From contig JAEUHK010000126.1 of the NCBI GenBank assembly GCA_016795465.1, positions 62,001 to 126,000 of the forward strand: a DNA stretch of 64,000 bases, in the 5' to 3' direction. Of the stretch, positions 1 to 7,634 are shown in pieces (positions within the stretch are counted from its first letter, which is position 1; every line of letters begins with the position of its first letter). The notes under the pieces were generated by a model that ran no database searches, was not told the DNA's origin, and was given only the letters and a program-made list of their open reading frames with translations. Source of the DNA: Verrucomicrobiaceae bacterium. Lineage in GTDB: Bacteria; Verrucomicrobiota; Verrucomicrobiia; Verrucomicrobiales; Verrucomicrobiaceae. The position numbers and the translations under genes are program-made.

Positions 1-1152
1 GCCGATTTGCTCAAAGAACGCCGCTCCATCGAGGTGCAGGAGGCTTATCTCGTGCTCGCCGGTCTCGACACCGCGCTCTCGCAGCTCGATGCGTCGAACC
101 TGCCCATCGCCAAACTGCGCCTGGAGGACATTTTCCTGCTCACCGGCTTCCCCCGCGAGGATGCCCGCTGCGCGAAGCTGCTCGTCTCAAAGCTCAACGA
201 GTGGCCCGCCTTCAATCTCGTCGTGCGTGCGCATCCCACGCTCGTCTCGATGGCCGGTCGTGGCACTGATCCGGCGGTGCTGCTGCCGCAGGTGGCGGTG
301 AAATCAGACACGCTCTGGCATGGTGGCTGGCTGGCGGCGCTCACGAAGCTGCTCATCGGCATCGAATCACCCGTCGGCGTGCAGGCGGAGCCGGCTGGCA
401 CCGCCCGCGAGCGTGAAACGATCGCCCGTTTGCTCGATGACGAGATCGCGAAGGTGTTCGACACGAAGCCGAGCACCCGCTCCGACTTCCTCGGCCGCTA
501 CGCCCGTGTCGTGCAGCATCATGATTTGGTGAAGCCAACCACGGAACCGCCCGTCACAGCGGATGTGGACCGAATCCAGCCCAAACCGCGCACCAAAGCC
601 GTCTCTTCCCCGAAGAACGGCACGAAGAGTGTCTCCGCTCCGCTGAACCGCGATGTCACACCGCCCGTCGTGGCCGGTGCCCTGACCTCCGGCAGCATCA
701 CGACCTCCGCCGAGACGAACGCCATTGGCTTCGCCGAGCTGCTTTTCCGCAGCGGCGGAGGCGAGCCGGAGCCGCCTGCGGGTTCGCCCGATTGGGCCAA
801 AGCGGCCGCGGATGCCCCGCCGACCCTTCCCGAGCATCTTCTTCCCGCTGACGAGGTGCCGAAGTGGTTGAAGGTGTTCGTGTTCGTCGGCGGCTCGATG
901 ATCCTCGGTGCCTTTTCAGCCCATCTCTCCGGCCGGGCCTTGTGGCAGAAAAAACACAGCGAGCCTCCGAAAGCCGTGCAGAAAGCCTCTCAGGCTCCCA
1001 GCCCGCTCAAAGCCATTCCAGTGCCAGAGCTGGAAAATGTGCCGCTGACTCCTCCGGCGGAAACGCCCAATCAAAGCTCCGGCATGTCGCTTTCCCTGCC
1101 CAAAGGTGCCACCGGACTGCGCGAGCAGCTCGGTGCTGAACCGGCGAAGTGA
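1..1152 (+). CDS. Unrecognised single-pass membrane protein, 5' end outside window
   Basis: The frame is open from the left edge, so the true start lies upstream; 383 codons are visible before TGA. I do not recognise the family. The first ~170 residues look like a soluble helical domain. They are followed by a Pro/Ser/Thr-rich linker and one hydrophobic segment at about residues 290-310 (KVFVFVGGSMILGAF). A short Pro-rich tail (about 75 residues) ends the protein. This layout suggests a membrane-anchored protein, but which end is cytoplasmic is not clear. The gene converges on the secretin operon with a 58-base gap filled by a GTCNGAC repeat array. A link to the secretion system is possible from position only. 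Confidence 0.7.
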   Translation, partial: ADLLKERRSIEVQEAYLVLAGLDTALSQLDASNLPIAKLRLEDIFLLTGFPREDARCAKLLVSKLNEWPAFNLVVRAHPTLVSMAGRGTDPAVLLPQVAVKSDTLWHGGWLAALTKLLIGIESPVGVQAEPAGTARERETIARLLDDEIAKVFDTKPSTRSDFLGRYARVVQHHDLVKPTTEPPVTADVDRIQPKPRTKAVSSPKNGTKSVSAPLNRDVTPPVVAGALTSGSITTSAETNAIGFAELLFRSGGGEPEPPAGSPDWAKAAADAPPTLPEHLLPADEVPKWLKVFVFVGGSMILGAFSAHLSGRALWQKKHSEPPKAVQKASQAPSPLKAIPVPELENVPLTPPAETPNQSSGMSLSLPKGATGLREQLGAEPAK

Positions 1153-1165
1153 GGCTGCGATGCTC

Positions 1166-1210
1166 GTCCGACGTGTCTGACAAGTCGGACGCGTCAGACC
1201 AAACGTCCGA
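1166..1210. repeat. GTCNGAC heptamer array with interleaved inverted repeats
   Basis: GTCCGAC, GTCTGAC, GTCGGAC and GTCAGAC start at 1166, 1175, 1184 and 1193, exactly 9 bases apart, and a GTCCGA follows at 1205. Copy 1 is the reverse complement of copy 3, and copy 2 of copy 4. The two 7-bp stems therefore interleave and could form either of two hairpins or a pseudoknot. The array sits between the stops of two convergent genes, so a bidirectional terminator or dispersed repeat is likely. The function is inferred. Confidence 0.75.
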
Positions 1211-3949
1211 TCACTCCTTCGGCTTCTTTTTGAACCAGCCTTTGAACTTGTCAAAGAACCCGCGTTTCTCGGTTTCAGGTGCCGGCGTGGCATCCACATC
1301 CGTCTGAACACGCGGCTTGTCCTTGGCGTAGAAGTTCGGAGTGGGAGGAAGCGGTTCTTCGGGGTAGCCGGCGAATTCGAACACGTCGTTCGAGTTCTGC
1401 GAATTGTTAAAGAGCCGGGTCTGTTCGTTGATATGGGTGGCGCCATCCGGGAGAATATACGGCTGCACAAAGATCATGAGTTCGGAGCGGCTCTGATTAC
1501 GAGTGGTGTTGCCGAAGAGATACTTGATGAGAGGCAGCCTGACCAGGAAGGGGATGCCAGATTGGGGATTGTCGTTTTCCTCGGAGATGAGCCCGCCCAG
1601 CATGGCAACGGTGCGATCAGGCACGATCAGAGCGTTGCTCATGCCTTGTTCGGAGATGTTGGGCACCTCATTGCCGTTGACGGTGCTCGTGCCGTTCTTG
1701 GAGTTGTTCTGCTGTTTGAATTCCAGCATGATCTCCTGGTCGTTGAAGATGTGCGGCGTGATGTCGAGCTGAAGACGGATCGGAATATACTGGGTAGTGG
1801 AGGAAAAGCCGCCTCCCACCACACCATTCGTGAAGCTTTGGCCTGCGATGGCGATCTGCTCGCCGATGTAGATGCTCGCTGATTGGTGGTTCAGTGTGGT
1901 GACGACAGGTTTTTGCAGCACCTTGAAGCGACCAGACGTCTCGACCGCATTCATGAAGATGCTCAGATTCTTGGTCACCTGCCCATAAGCAGCGAGCCCG
2001 CCGAGAGTTGAAAGCCCTCCCTTGGCTGCGAGTGTGGCGAAGTTGTTGAGATCCGTTGGATTGAACGCAGTGGCTCCACCGTCGCCCACGCCGCCGATCA
2101 GCTTGTCACCACCGAGGCTTTTGAGCGAGTTGATCCAATCCAGCCCAAATCGAAAATCGTTGCTGAGCCTGAACCTGCCGATGATGGCGGAAATCATGAT
2201 CTGCCGCGGACGCACATCCAGCTCCGTGGCGAGGTCTTCGAGGGTTTGAAGCTGCTCCGGCGGGCCGCTGGCGAAAAACTTGGAACTGCCTGGATCAATG
2301 ATGACGAGCGTGCGGCCGATCAGCACGCTGTTCGCCTTCGTCGTCACTTCCAATTTGGGCCCGCTGCCGCCCATGCCACCACCCATGCTGCTTCCCAAGC
2401 CGCCACCGAGCCCGCCACCAAATGAACTGTTTCCAAAGCTGCTGTTCCCGAAGCCGCTGTTGCCAAAATTGTTGAAGCTGGAGTTGTTGTTCGTGTTGTT
2501 GGTGCTGCTGTTCTGACCCGTGGTGGTGCTCGTGCTGCCGCCAGCGTCTTTGTCGTAACGCATGAGTGCCTTCTCCGCGAGGCTGAGGAAGGTGGTGAGG
2601 TCGATGTAATTCAGGCGGCGGGAGACAAAGCGGTTCGCAGTGGCCTCGGCGTCGAGTTCGGCGATGAGTTTTTCGATGACTTCAATGTCTGTCGGGCGGG
2701 CGACGATCAGCAGGCTGCTCGTGCGCACGATCGGGAGAATGATGGGCTTGGCCCCTTCGGAGGTGGCTCCGCCGCCGCTGGCGGAGACAACCGGTGCTGC
2801 CGCAGCCGCGGGCTGCGCCGCCTGCTGCGGAATGCCTGGAATAGCCGGTGCCCGCGGTGCGGTGGCCGGGGTGGCAGGACGGTTTGTGGAAGTCGAGCCG
2901 GTGCTTCCGCCACCGTTTTTGAGGTCGAGCAGGGATTCGAGCTGCTTGGCCACATCCTCAGGATCGGTGCGGATGAGCTTGATGGTCTTCTGCACCGTCT
3001 GGCTCGGCGGGAGGTCGAGGTGCTTGATGAGATCCAGGTAGGCCCGGATGGTCTGCGAGGCCTCCGTGATGACCAGCGAGCGTGCATTCGGCACGGCGAC
3101 GATTTTGCCATACGGGTGCGGCGGGATGGCGCTTTGCAGTGTGTTGGCGGCTTCCTCGGCGGCGAGATACTTCAGCGTGGCGACATGGACGACGACCTGG
3201 TCGGTCTCCGGCAGTTTGTCAGCATCGAGCACCATCGGGAGCTGCTGCTGGCCGGGGCTGGAGCCCGTTTCAGCGGCGACGAGCTTCCACAAATTCGGGC
3301 CGCTGGGCACGAGGGCAAGCCCGTGCATGAGCAGGCCCTTCTCGATGATGTCCTGATACTCCTCGTCGGTGAATTCGCCGGGCACCATGATGGTGACGGT
3401 GGTGGCTTCGAGGCCACGATCCTTCAAAACACGGCGTTTGGTCACGCGGTAATATTCCTCCAGCACGACATCAATGGTCTCAGCGTCGAAGGCGATGAGG
3501 TTCGGGGCTTTTTCGCCGGGCTTGGCGGCAGGTGGATTGTTCCCCGGAATGGGCGGCGGTTTCGGTGTGGTGGCGCCGGCAGCAGGTGGTGGCGGTGTGC
3601 CGTTCGTGAGCGGAGGCGGAATGGAAGGCGCGGACGTGGTGGCCGCTGGCTTGGAATTGGTCGTGCTCGCTGACACTGGCTGCGGGCCGGAGGTGACACC
3701 AGCGGGCAAGCCGGGGCGGTTGATGCCACCGGGAACCGCTGGAGGGACTGCGTTCGGATTGCTGATCCCGGGGCGTTGCAGGCCGGGCGGCAGCACGGGG
3801 CGGGGGATGGAAGGCGGCGTGGCCGGTTTCACTGGTGTGGCGGGCGCGGGGGCCTGTGCCGCGAGTCCGGTGGCGAAGAGCCACAGGCATGCCGCGACGC
3901 GGAGGAGCGCGGCGTGAGCCTGCTGGTGTGGTAAGTGCATGGCGGTCAT
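1211..3949 (-). CDS. gspD: Secretin, GspD/PilQ family
   Basis: Outer-membrane secretin that forms the gated exit pore of a type II secretion or type IV pilus-like machine. The chosen ATG (3949; a second ATG is at 3940) starts just before a signal peptide (LLRVAACLWLFATGLAAQA) and gives 912 residues. In order there are a long Pro-rich linker, N0 (~150-225), N1 (~250-313), N2 (~320-435), N3 (~440-565) and the secretin core (~575-835). The core ends in the usual SELMIFVQPYIL. N2 holds an Ala/Pro-rich insert, and N3 a Gly/Asn/Ser-rich insert at about 470-530. The basic tail (FFDKFKGWFKKKPKE) is unusual. It is the last gene of a four-gene operon, 25 bases after the GspC-like gene. GspD versus PilQ cannot be decided here. 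Confidence 0.9.
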   Translation of the reverse strand: MTAMHLPHQQAHAALLRVAACLWLFATGLAAQAPAPATPVKPATPPSIPRPVLPPGLQRPGISNPNAVPPAVPGGINRPGLPAGVTSGPQPVSASTTNSKPAATTSAPSIPPPLTNGTPPPPAAGATTPKPPPIPGNNPPAAKPGEKAPNLIAFDAETIDVVLEEYYRVTKRRVLKDRGLEATTVTIMVPGEFTDEEYQDIIEKGLLMHGLALVPSGPNLWKLVAAETGSSPGQQQLPMVLDADKLPETDQVVVHVATLKYLAAEEAANTLQSAIPPHPYGKIVAVPNARSLVITEASQTIRAYLDLIKHLDLPPSQTVQKTIKLIRTDPEDVAKQLESLLDLKNGGGSTGSTSTNRPATPATAPRAPAIPGIPQQAAQPAAAAAPVVSASGGGATSEGAKPIILPIVRTSSLLIVARPTDIEVIEKLIAELDAEATANRFVSRRLNYIDLTTFLSLAEKALMRYDKDAGGSTSTTTGQNSSTNNTNNNSSFNNFGNSGFGNSSFGNSSFGGGLGGGLGSSMGGGMGGSGPKLEVTTKANSVLIGRTLVIIDPGSSKFFASGPPEQLQTLEDLATELDVRPRQIMISAIIGRFRLSNDFRFGLDWINSLKSLGGDKLIGGVGDGGATAFNPTDLNNFATLAAKGGLSTLGGLAAYGQVTKNLSIFMNAVETSGRFKVLQKPVVTTLNHQSASIYIGEQIAIAGQSFTNGVVGGGFSSTTQYIPIRLQLDITPHIFNDQEIMLEFKQQNNSKNGTSTVNGNEVPNISEQGMSNALIVPDRTVAMLGGLISEENDNPQSGIPFLVRLPLIKYLFGNTTRNQSRSELMIFVQPYILPDGATHINEQTRLFNNSQNSNDVFEFAGYPEEPLPPTPNFYAKDKPRVQTDVDATPAPETEKRGFFDKFKGWFKKKPKE

Positions 3950-3974
3950 GGATTCAAAGACGGGGCTGCAGGGC

Positions 3975-4823
3975 TCAGCGCGAGCCATCGAGGTAGATCG
4001 AGGGCGGCGGGCGCACGATCGGAGGCGTGATGTCACCTGTGGCTGGATTCGTGGTGGCCGGTGTGATGATGGGCGATGCTGGATTCGTGCCCGGCATGTT
4101 CAGATTGATCGTGGGGGTGGTGCCAGAAGTGGCCGCAGCACCCGTGGCAGGCGGCACAGTCACGAGGCGGCGACGCGCGGTTGCCTCCGCAGCCGATGCC
4201 GCGTTGGCGGCGGCGTTGTTCACCGCACCGGGCACGCTGCGCTGGCTGGCGGGTGTGCCCGCCGGGACGCCCGGGCGACTGGCCTGGCCGGCGGGATTCA
4301 CCGCGCCCACCTGTGGGATGGGAATGCGGTTGGCCGTGCCCTGCATTCCAGCAGGCACTGGCATGCCGGGAACGCCTCCAGGCCGACCCTGCGCATTGGC
4401 AGCGGGCGGGACGTAGTCCGTGGCATACTTTAACGTGGCACTTTCGGAGCCCTTGGTGACCTCGATGGTGCTTTCACGCTTGTTTTCAGCAATCGAGAAG
4501 CTCTTCAGCTCGATGCCGTCCTTGGGGTTGCCCATCGAGATGGTCACACGTTCATGCGTCTTCGTGTTTACCAGCGAAAACCTCGGGCTGTCCTTCGGAC
4601 CAAAGATGGACTTGATCGCGAGGTCCTTGAACTGCGATTCGACCGCGGCTGGTGGCGTGGGCGGTGTGGGGATGGCAAAAGGATTCCGCTCCCAGCCGGC
4701 CATGTAGCGTTCCGCGCCGTATTTTTTCGGCGGCTCAAACGCGGCCGCGGAGGCGTTTTCGACCGCCGGGAGGCTCGAAACGGCTCCCAGCATCATCGTG
4801 ATGAAGGTGAAGGCTTGTTTCAT
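3975..4823 (-). CDS. GspC/PilP-like secretin partner protein
   Basis: 282 residues beginning with a signal or anchor segment (MKQAFTFITMMLGAVSSLPAVENASA). A small beta domain follows (about 50-145) with WERNPFAIPTPP and LAIKSIFGPKDSPRFSLVNTK, the pattern of GspC homology-region and PilP domains that link the inner-membrane platform to the secretin. The second half is low-complexity, rich in Pro, Ala and Gly. The start overlaps the GspM-like stop as ATGA, so the two are translationally coupled, and the secretin gene follows. The order L-M-C-D here matches pilM/N-O-P-Q, which supports the role. The family assignment is by pattern and position. Confidence 0.7.
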   Translation of the reverse strand: MKQAFTFITMMLGAVSSLPAVENASAAAFEPPKKYGAERYMAGWERNPFAIPTPPTPPAAVESQFKDLAIKSIFGPKDSPRFSLVNTKTHERVTISMGNPKDGIELKSFSIAENKRESTIEVTKGSESATLKYATDYVPPAANAQGRPGGVPGMPVPAGMQGTANRIPIPQVGAVNPAGQASRPGVPAGTPASQRSVPGAVNNAAANAASAAEATARRRLVTVPPATGAAATSGTTPTINLNMPGTNPASPIITPATTNPATGDITPPIVRPPPSIYLDGSR

Positions 4824-5377
4824 GGTGTCTTCGTCTCCACGGTGTTTTCAGCGGCGGGCTTGTTCAGCGAAAAAAGGCGCGAGACATGCACGGTGGCGGT
4901 CACTTTGGAGGCATCCTCCGGCACGGGCTGGACCGTGAGATGCGAGACGAGCGTGAAGCTCTCCGGCGATTGCAACTCGTGGAGCCAGTGCATCAGCGAT
5001 TTCACCTCCGTCTTCACCAGCACCGTCTCGCCCACCTGGTGGAAGTAGGAGGTCTCCACCGGCTCCTGGAGTTGCTTGTTCTCGATGGTGACGCTGCTGT
5101 TCTTGGCGGTTTCGACGAGTGACTGGTCGAGGTCGTTGTTCGCCTTGTTCACGCTGGTCATCTGCGGCTGGGCGGTGCGCAGCCAGGCAAGGCGTTCCTC
5201 CCACATCGGCGCTTCCGTGAGCAGTTGCTTCGTTTCATTCGTGCGCATCACCACGGAGCGGGCCTTCTTTTCCAGCGTGCGCTGCCAGTTCAGCATGCGC
5301 ATGGTGGTGAAGCCCGTGGCAAAGACGGCCACGAGGATGATCAGCACGAGCACGAGGCGTTGTTCACTGGCCTTCAC
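4820..5377 (-). CDS. GspM/PilO-like assembly protein
   Basis: 185 residues: a short cytoplasmic N-terminus, one membrane helix (LVLVLIILVAVFATGFTTM), a coiled-coil stretch (about 30-95), and a C-terminal alpha-beta domain of the ferredoxin-like type seen in GspM and PilO. In those systems the protein pairs with GspL/PilN in the inner-membrane platform. The start overlaps the upstream GspL gene by 14 bases, and the stop overlaps the next start by 4. The sequence itself is weakly conserved; the call rests on topology, length and gene order. Confidence 0.75.
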   Translation of the reverse strand: MKASEQRLVLVLIILVAVFATGFTTMRMLNWQRTLEKKARSVVMRTNETKQLLTEAPMWEERLAWLRTAQPQMTSVNKANNDLDQSLVETAKNSSVTIENKQLQEPVETSYFHQVGETVLVKTEVKSLMHWLHELQSPESFTLVSHLTVQPVPEDASKVTATVHVSRLFSLNKPAAENTVETKTP

Positions 5378-6593
5378 TGGTCACCTCCTCGGTTGGCTTG
5401 TAAGTGCCCACGGCGTCGAACTGCACCCGCGTGCCGTCGAGGCTCTTCGGCACAGGAATGTTCCAGTCAAAACGCGAGAGCGCAGGGCTGTTCGTGAGCT
5501 GCTCGCGGAAGTCGAGACCCTTCTGAGTGTCGGAGGCCTCGCCACGCACGGTGATCTTGTCGTTGTCGATTTGAAACTCGTTCAGTCGCACGCCGGAGGG
5601 CGGCAGCAGCGAGATGATCTGGTGGTAAAGCTCCACCGGATAGAGGTCCGGATTCACTGCGGCCTCCATCGCCACCCAGGCCTGCTTGGCCTCCTGCACG
5701 GAAAACACCTGCGGTGCCAGGTTTTGTAGCGCCTTCTCGTCCGCGAGGATTTTCTGCTCCTGCCGCCAGAGCAGGAGGGCCCAAGAGGCAAACACCACCA
5801 CAAACACCGCGGCCAAGGCCGTGGCCAGTTGCACCAGCCGCTTGCGCCGCATCTGCTCGCTGCGCACCAGCGCCACCTGCATCGGCATGAGGTTCAGGTA
5901 GTCCGCCGGTGGCACGGGAGCCGGACGTGGCTCCGTTTGCACCTCGCTGGAACTGAAGGTGCTCGAAAGGGCGCTCACAAAGCCCGGCTCGCATTCCGTC
6001 CACACTTTGATCACGCTCAGGCGGTCGAGAAACTCATGCGCATCCAGCGCCAGCAGCGCGTCACGCAGCTCCAGCACCGTGTCGGCGTTCAACTCTGGCG
6101 AGGCGAGCACCGTCACATGCAGCAACTGCCCCTCGCGGGTAAATGCCGTGACGAAGCGTCCAAACTCCTTCCAGATCGCGATGCCATCCGGCGGCAACGG
6201 CAGCATGCGGGCGCTGATTTCATACTGCTCCGCCGCGAGGCCCAGACTTTCATCATCCGCCAGATCCGCCGTGATGGCCATCGAGCCGATCAAGTGACGA
6301 TGCGGCTGCTCCAGCACCTTCCAGCAGGTGGATTGACGCGAGCCATCCACATCACTCACGCCCGCCGCTTCCCAGCGCAGGATGGACACATCGTCCGGGT
6401 CCGGCACTTCCTCCCCTTGCGTGGCCGACCAGAAGGGCGAGCTGTCGATGCAGACCGACTGGATCGCATGCACGGACACCTTGTCATTCACGTCCGCCAC
6501 CACCGAATGCTCCCACTTTCCGGCGCGATTGCAGCGCCAGACCTCCCAGGTGCTCTCACCGGGAAAACGCATGGATGTGATGGGGCGGCTCAT
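5364..6593 (-). CDS. gspL: GspL/PilM-PilN-like assembly protein
   Basis: 409 residues with the GspL layout: a cytoplasmic N-terminal domain (1-245) of the actin-like PilM/GspL type, one membrane helix (about 252-276, VQLATALAAVFVVVFASWALLLW), then a coiled coil and a periplasmic ferredoxin-like domain (about 320-400). It would anchor the secretion ATPase to the inner-membrane platform and pair with GspM. It is the first gene of the minus-strand operon. No ATPase, platform GspF or pilin is in the window, so those must be elsewhere. The C-terminal domain closely resembles a segment of the M56/pseudo-PBP protein encoded nearby (see findings). Confidence 0.8.
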   Translation of the reverse strand: MSRPITSMRFPGESTWEVWRCNRAGKWEHSVVADVNDKVSVHAIQSVCIDSSPFWSATQGEEVPDPDDVSILRWEAAGVSDVDGSRQSTCWKVLEQPHRHLIGSMAITADLADDESLGLAAEQYEISARMLPLPPDGIAIWKEFGRFVTAFTREGQLLHVTVLASPELNADTVLELRDALLALDAHEFLDRLSVIKVWTECEPGFVSALSSTFSSSEVQTEPRPAPVPPADYLNLMPMQVALVRSEQMRRKRLVQLATALAAVFVVVFASWALLLWRQEQKILADEKALQNLAPQVFSVQEAKQAWVAMEAAVNPDLYPVELYHQIISLLPPSGVRLNEFQIDNDKITVRGEASDTQKGLDFREQLTNSPALSRFDWNIPVPKSLDGTRVQFDAVGTYKPTEEVTSEGQ

Positions 6594-6678
6594 TCGTGAG
6601 TCAGATGCCTGCGGCAGCTTGGGGGTGGCAGACCGGGGACTTATACCCGCCCTTCAGCCACAAGCCCACTAAAAAGAT

Positions 6679-6711
6679 CGGGACGAAAAACGGTCAGAAA
6701 CCGGGACGAAA
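6679..6711. repeat. Direct repeat CGGGACGAAA, 23-base spacing
   Basis: CGGGACGAAA occurs at 6679-6688 and 6702-6711 in the 173-base region between the divergent gspL and esterase genes. The 23-base spacing puts both copies on about the same DNA face, as in tandem regulator sites. No matching regulator can be named. Confidence 0.4.
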
Positions 6712-6766
6712 CAGCAAGCAAACCCGCTGGCGTCCAGCGGCGAAATCTGCCAGTCTCGTCACCTCT

Positions 6767-7615
6767 ATGAATCCCCGAATCGTTGCCTTTGTTACCGGTT
6801 TCATCGCTCTTGCCTCGTTCGCCGCCGAAACACCTCCCGCCATCCCGCTTTGGGAAAACGGTGCCCCAGGCTCCGAGGCACGCAAAGCCGAGCCTGAAAA
6901 GGTCGAAGGCTCCAACGTGTGCAACGTCCACCAGCCCACCATCACGCCTTTTGTGCCTGCGGCGGACAAAGCCACCGGCACCGCCGTGATCATCTGTCCC
7001 GGCGGCGGTCATCAGAAACTCTGCCTCGGCCATGAAGGCTATGCGCTCGCCGAGTGGTTCCAGGAGCGCGGCATCGCCGCCTTCGTGCTGAAGTATCGTC
7101 TCGCCCGCGAGAAAGGCAGCACCTACACCATCCAAGACCACGCCATGGCCGATGCCCGCCGTGCTTTGCGCCTCATTCGCAGTCGCGCCGAAGAATGGCA
7201 CATCAAACCCGACCGCCTCGGCATCCTCGGTTTCTCCGCCGGGGGCGAGCTCGCCGCCTTCGCCGCCATGAAAAACGACCCCGGCCAAAAAGACGCCGCC
7301 GACCCCATCGAGCGCCAAAGCTGCCGCCCCGATTTCCAGGCCCTCATCTACCCCGGCACCTCCGCCCTCTTCTCCGCCGAAAAAGGCATGCCGCCGCTCT
7401 TCATCGCCGCCGGCTACCACGACCGCCAGGACATCTCCGAAGGCATGGCCACTCTCTACCTCAAATACAAAGCCGCCAAGGTGCCTGCCGAGCTCCACCT
7501 CTATGCCAACGCCGGCCACGGTTTCGGCTACAAACCCGACGCCAAACCCACCGCCGCCTCCCGCTGGCCCCAACGCCTCGTCGAGTGGCTCACGGATACC
7601 GGTTTGTTGAAATAA
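6767..7615 (+). CDS. Secreted alpha/beta-hydrolase, acetyl esterase type
   Basis: 282 residues from the ATG at 6767, chosen because it begins a signal peptide (MNPRIVAFVTGFIALASFAAE). It has the alpha/beta-hydrolase esterase pattern: an oxyanion-hole glycine run (CPGGGH), the nucleophile elbow GFSAGGE with Ser, and a C-terminal NAGHGFG with the catalytic His. The acid is probably in the YHDRQD region. Family members (acetylxylan and BD-FAE-like esterases) remove acetyl groups from sugars or polysaccharides. The export signal suggests action on external or periplasmic glycan. It lies alone on the plus strand between two minus-strand operons. The substrate is inferred. Confidence 0.85.
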   Translation: MNPRIVAFVTGFIALASFAAETPPAIPLWENGAPGSEARKAEPEKVEGSNVCNVHQPTITPFVPAADKATGTAVIICPGGGHQKLCLGHEGYALAEWFQERGIAAFVLKYRLAREKGSTYTIQDHAMADARRALRLIRSRAEEWHIKPDRLGILGFSAGGELAAFAAMKNDPGQKDAADPIERQSCRPDFQALIYPGTSALFSAEKGMPPLFIAAGYHDRQDISEGMATLYLKYKAAKVPAELHLYANAGHGFGYKPDAKPTAASRWPQRLVEWLTDTGLLK

Positions 7616-7634
7616 GCATGCCGACTCCCCTCGA

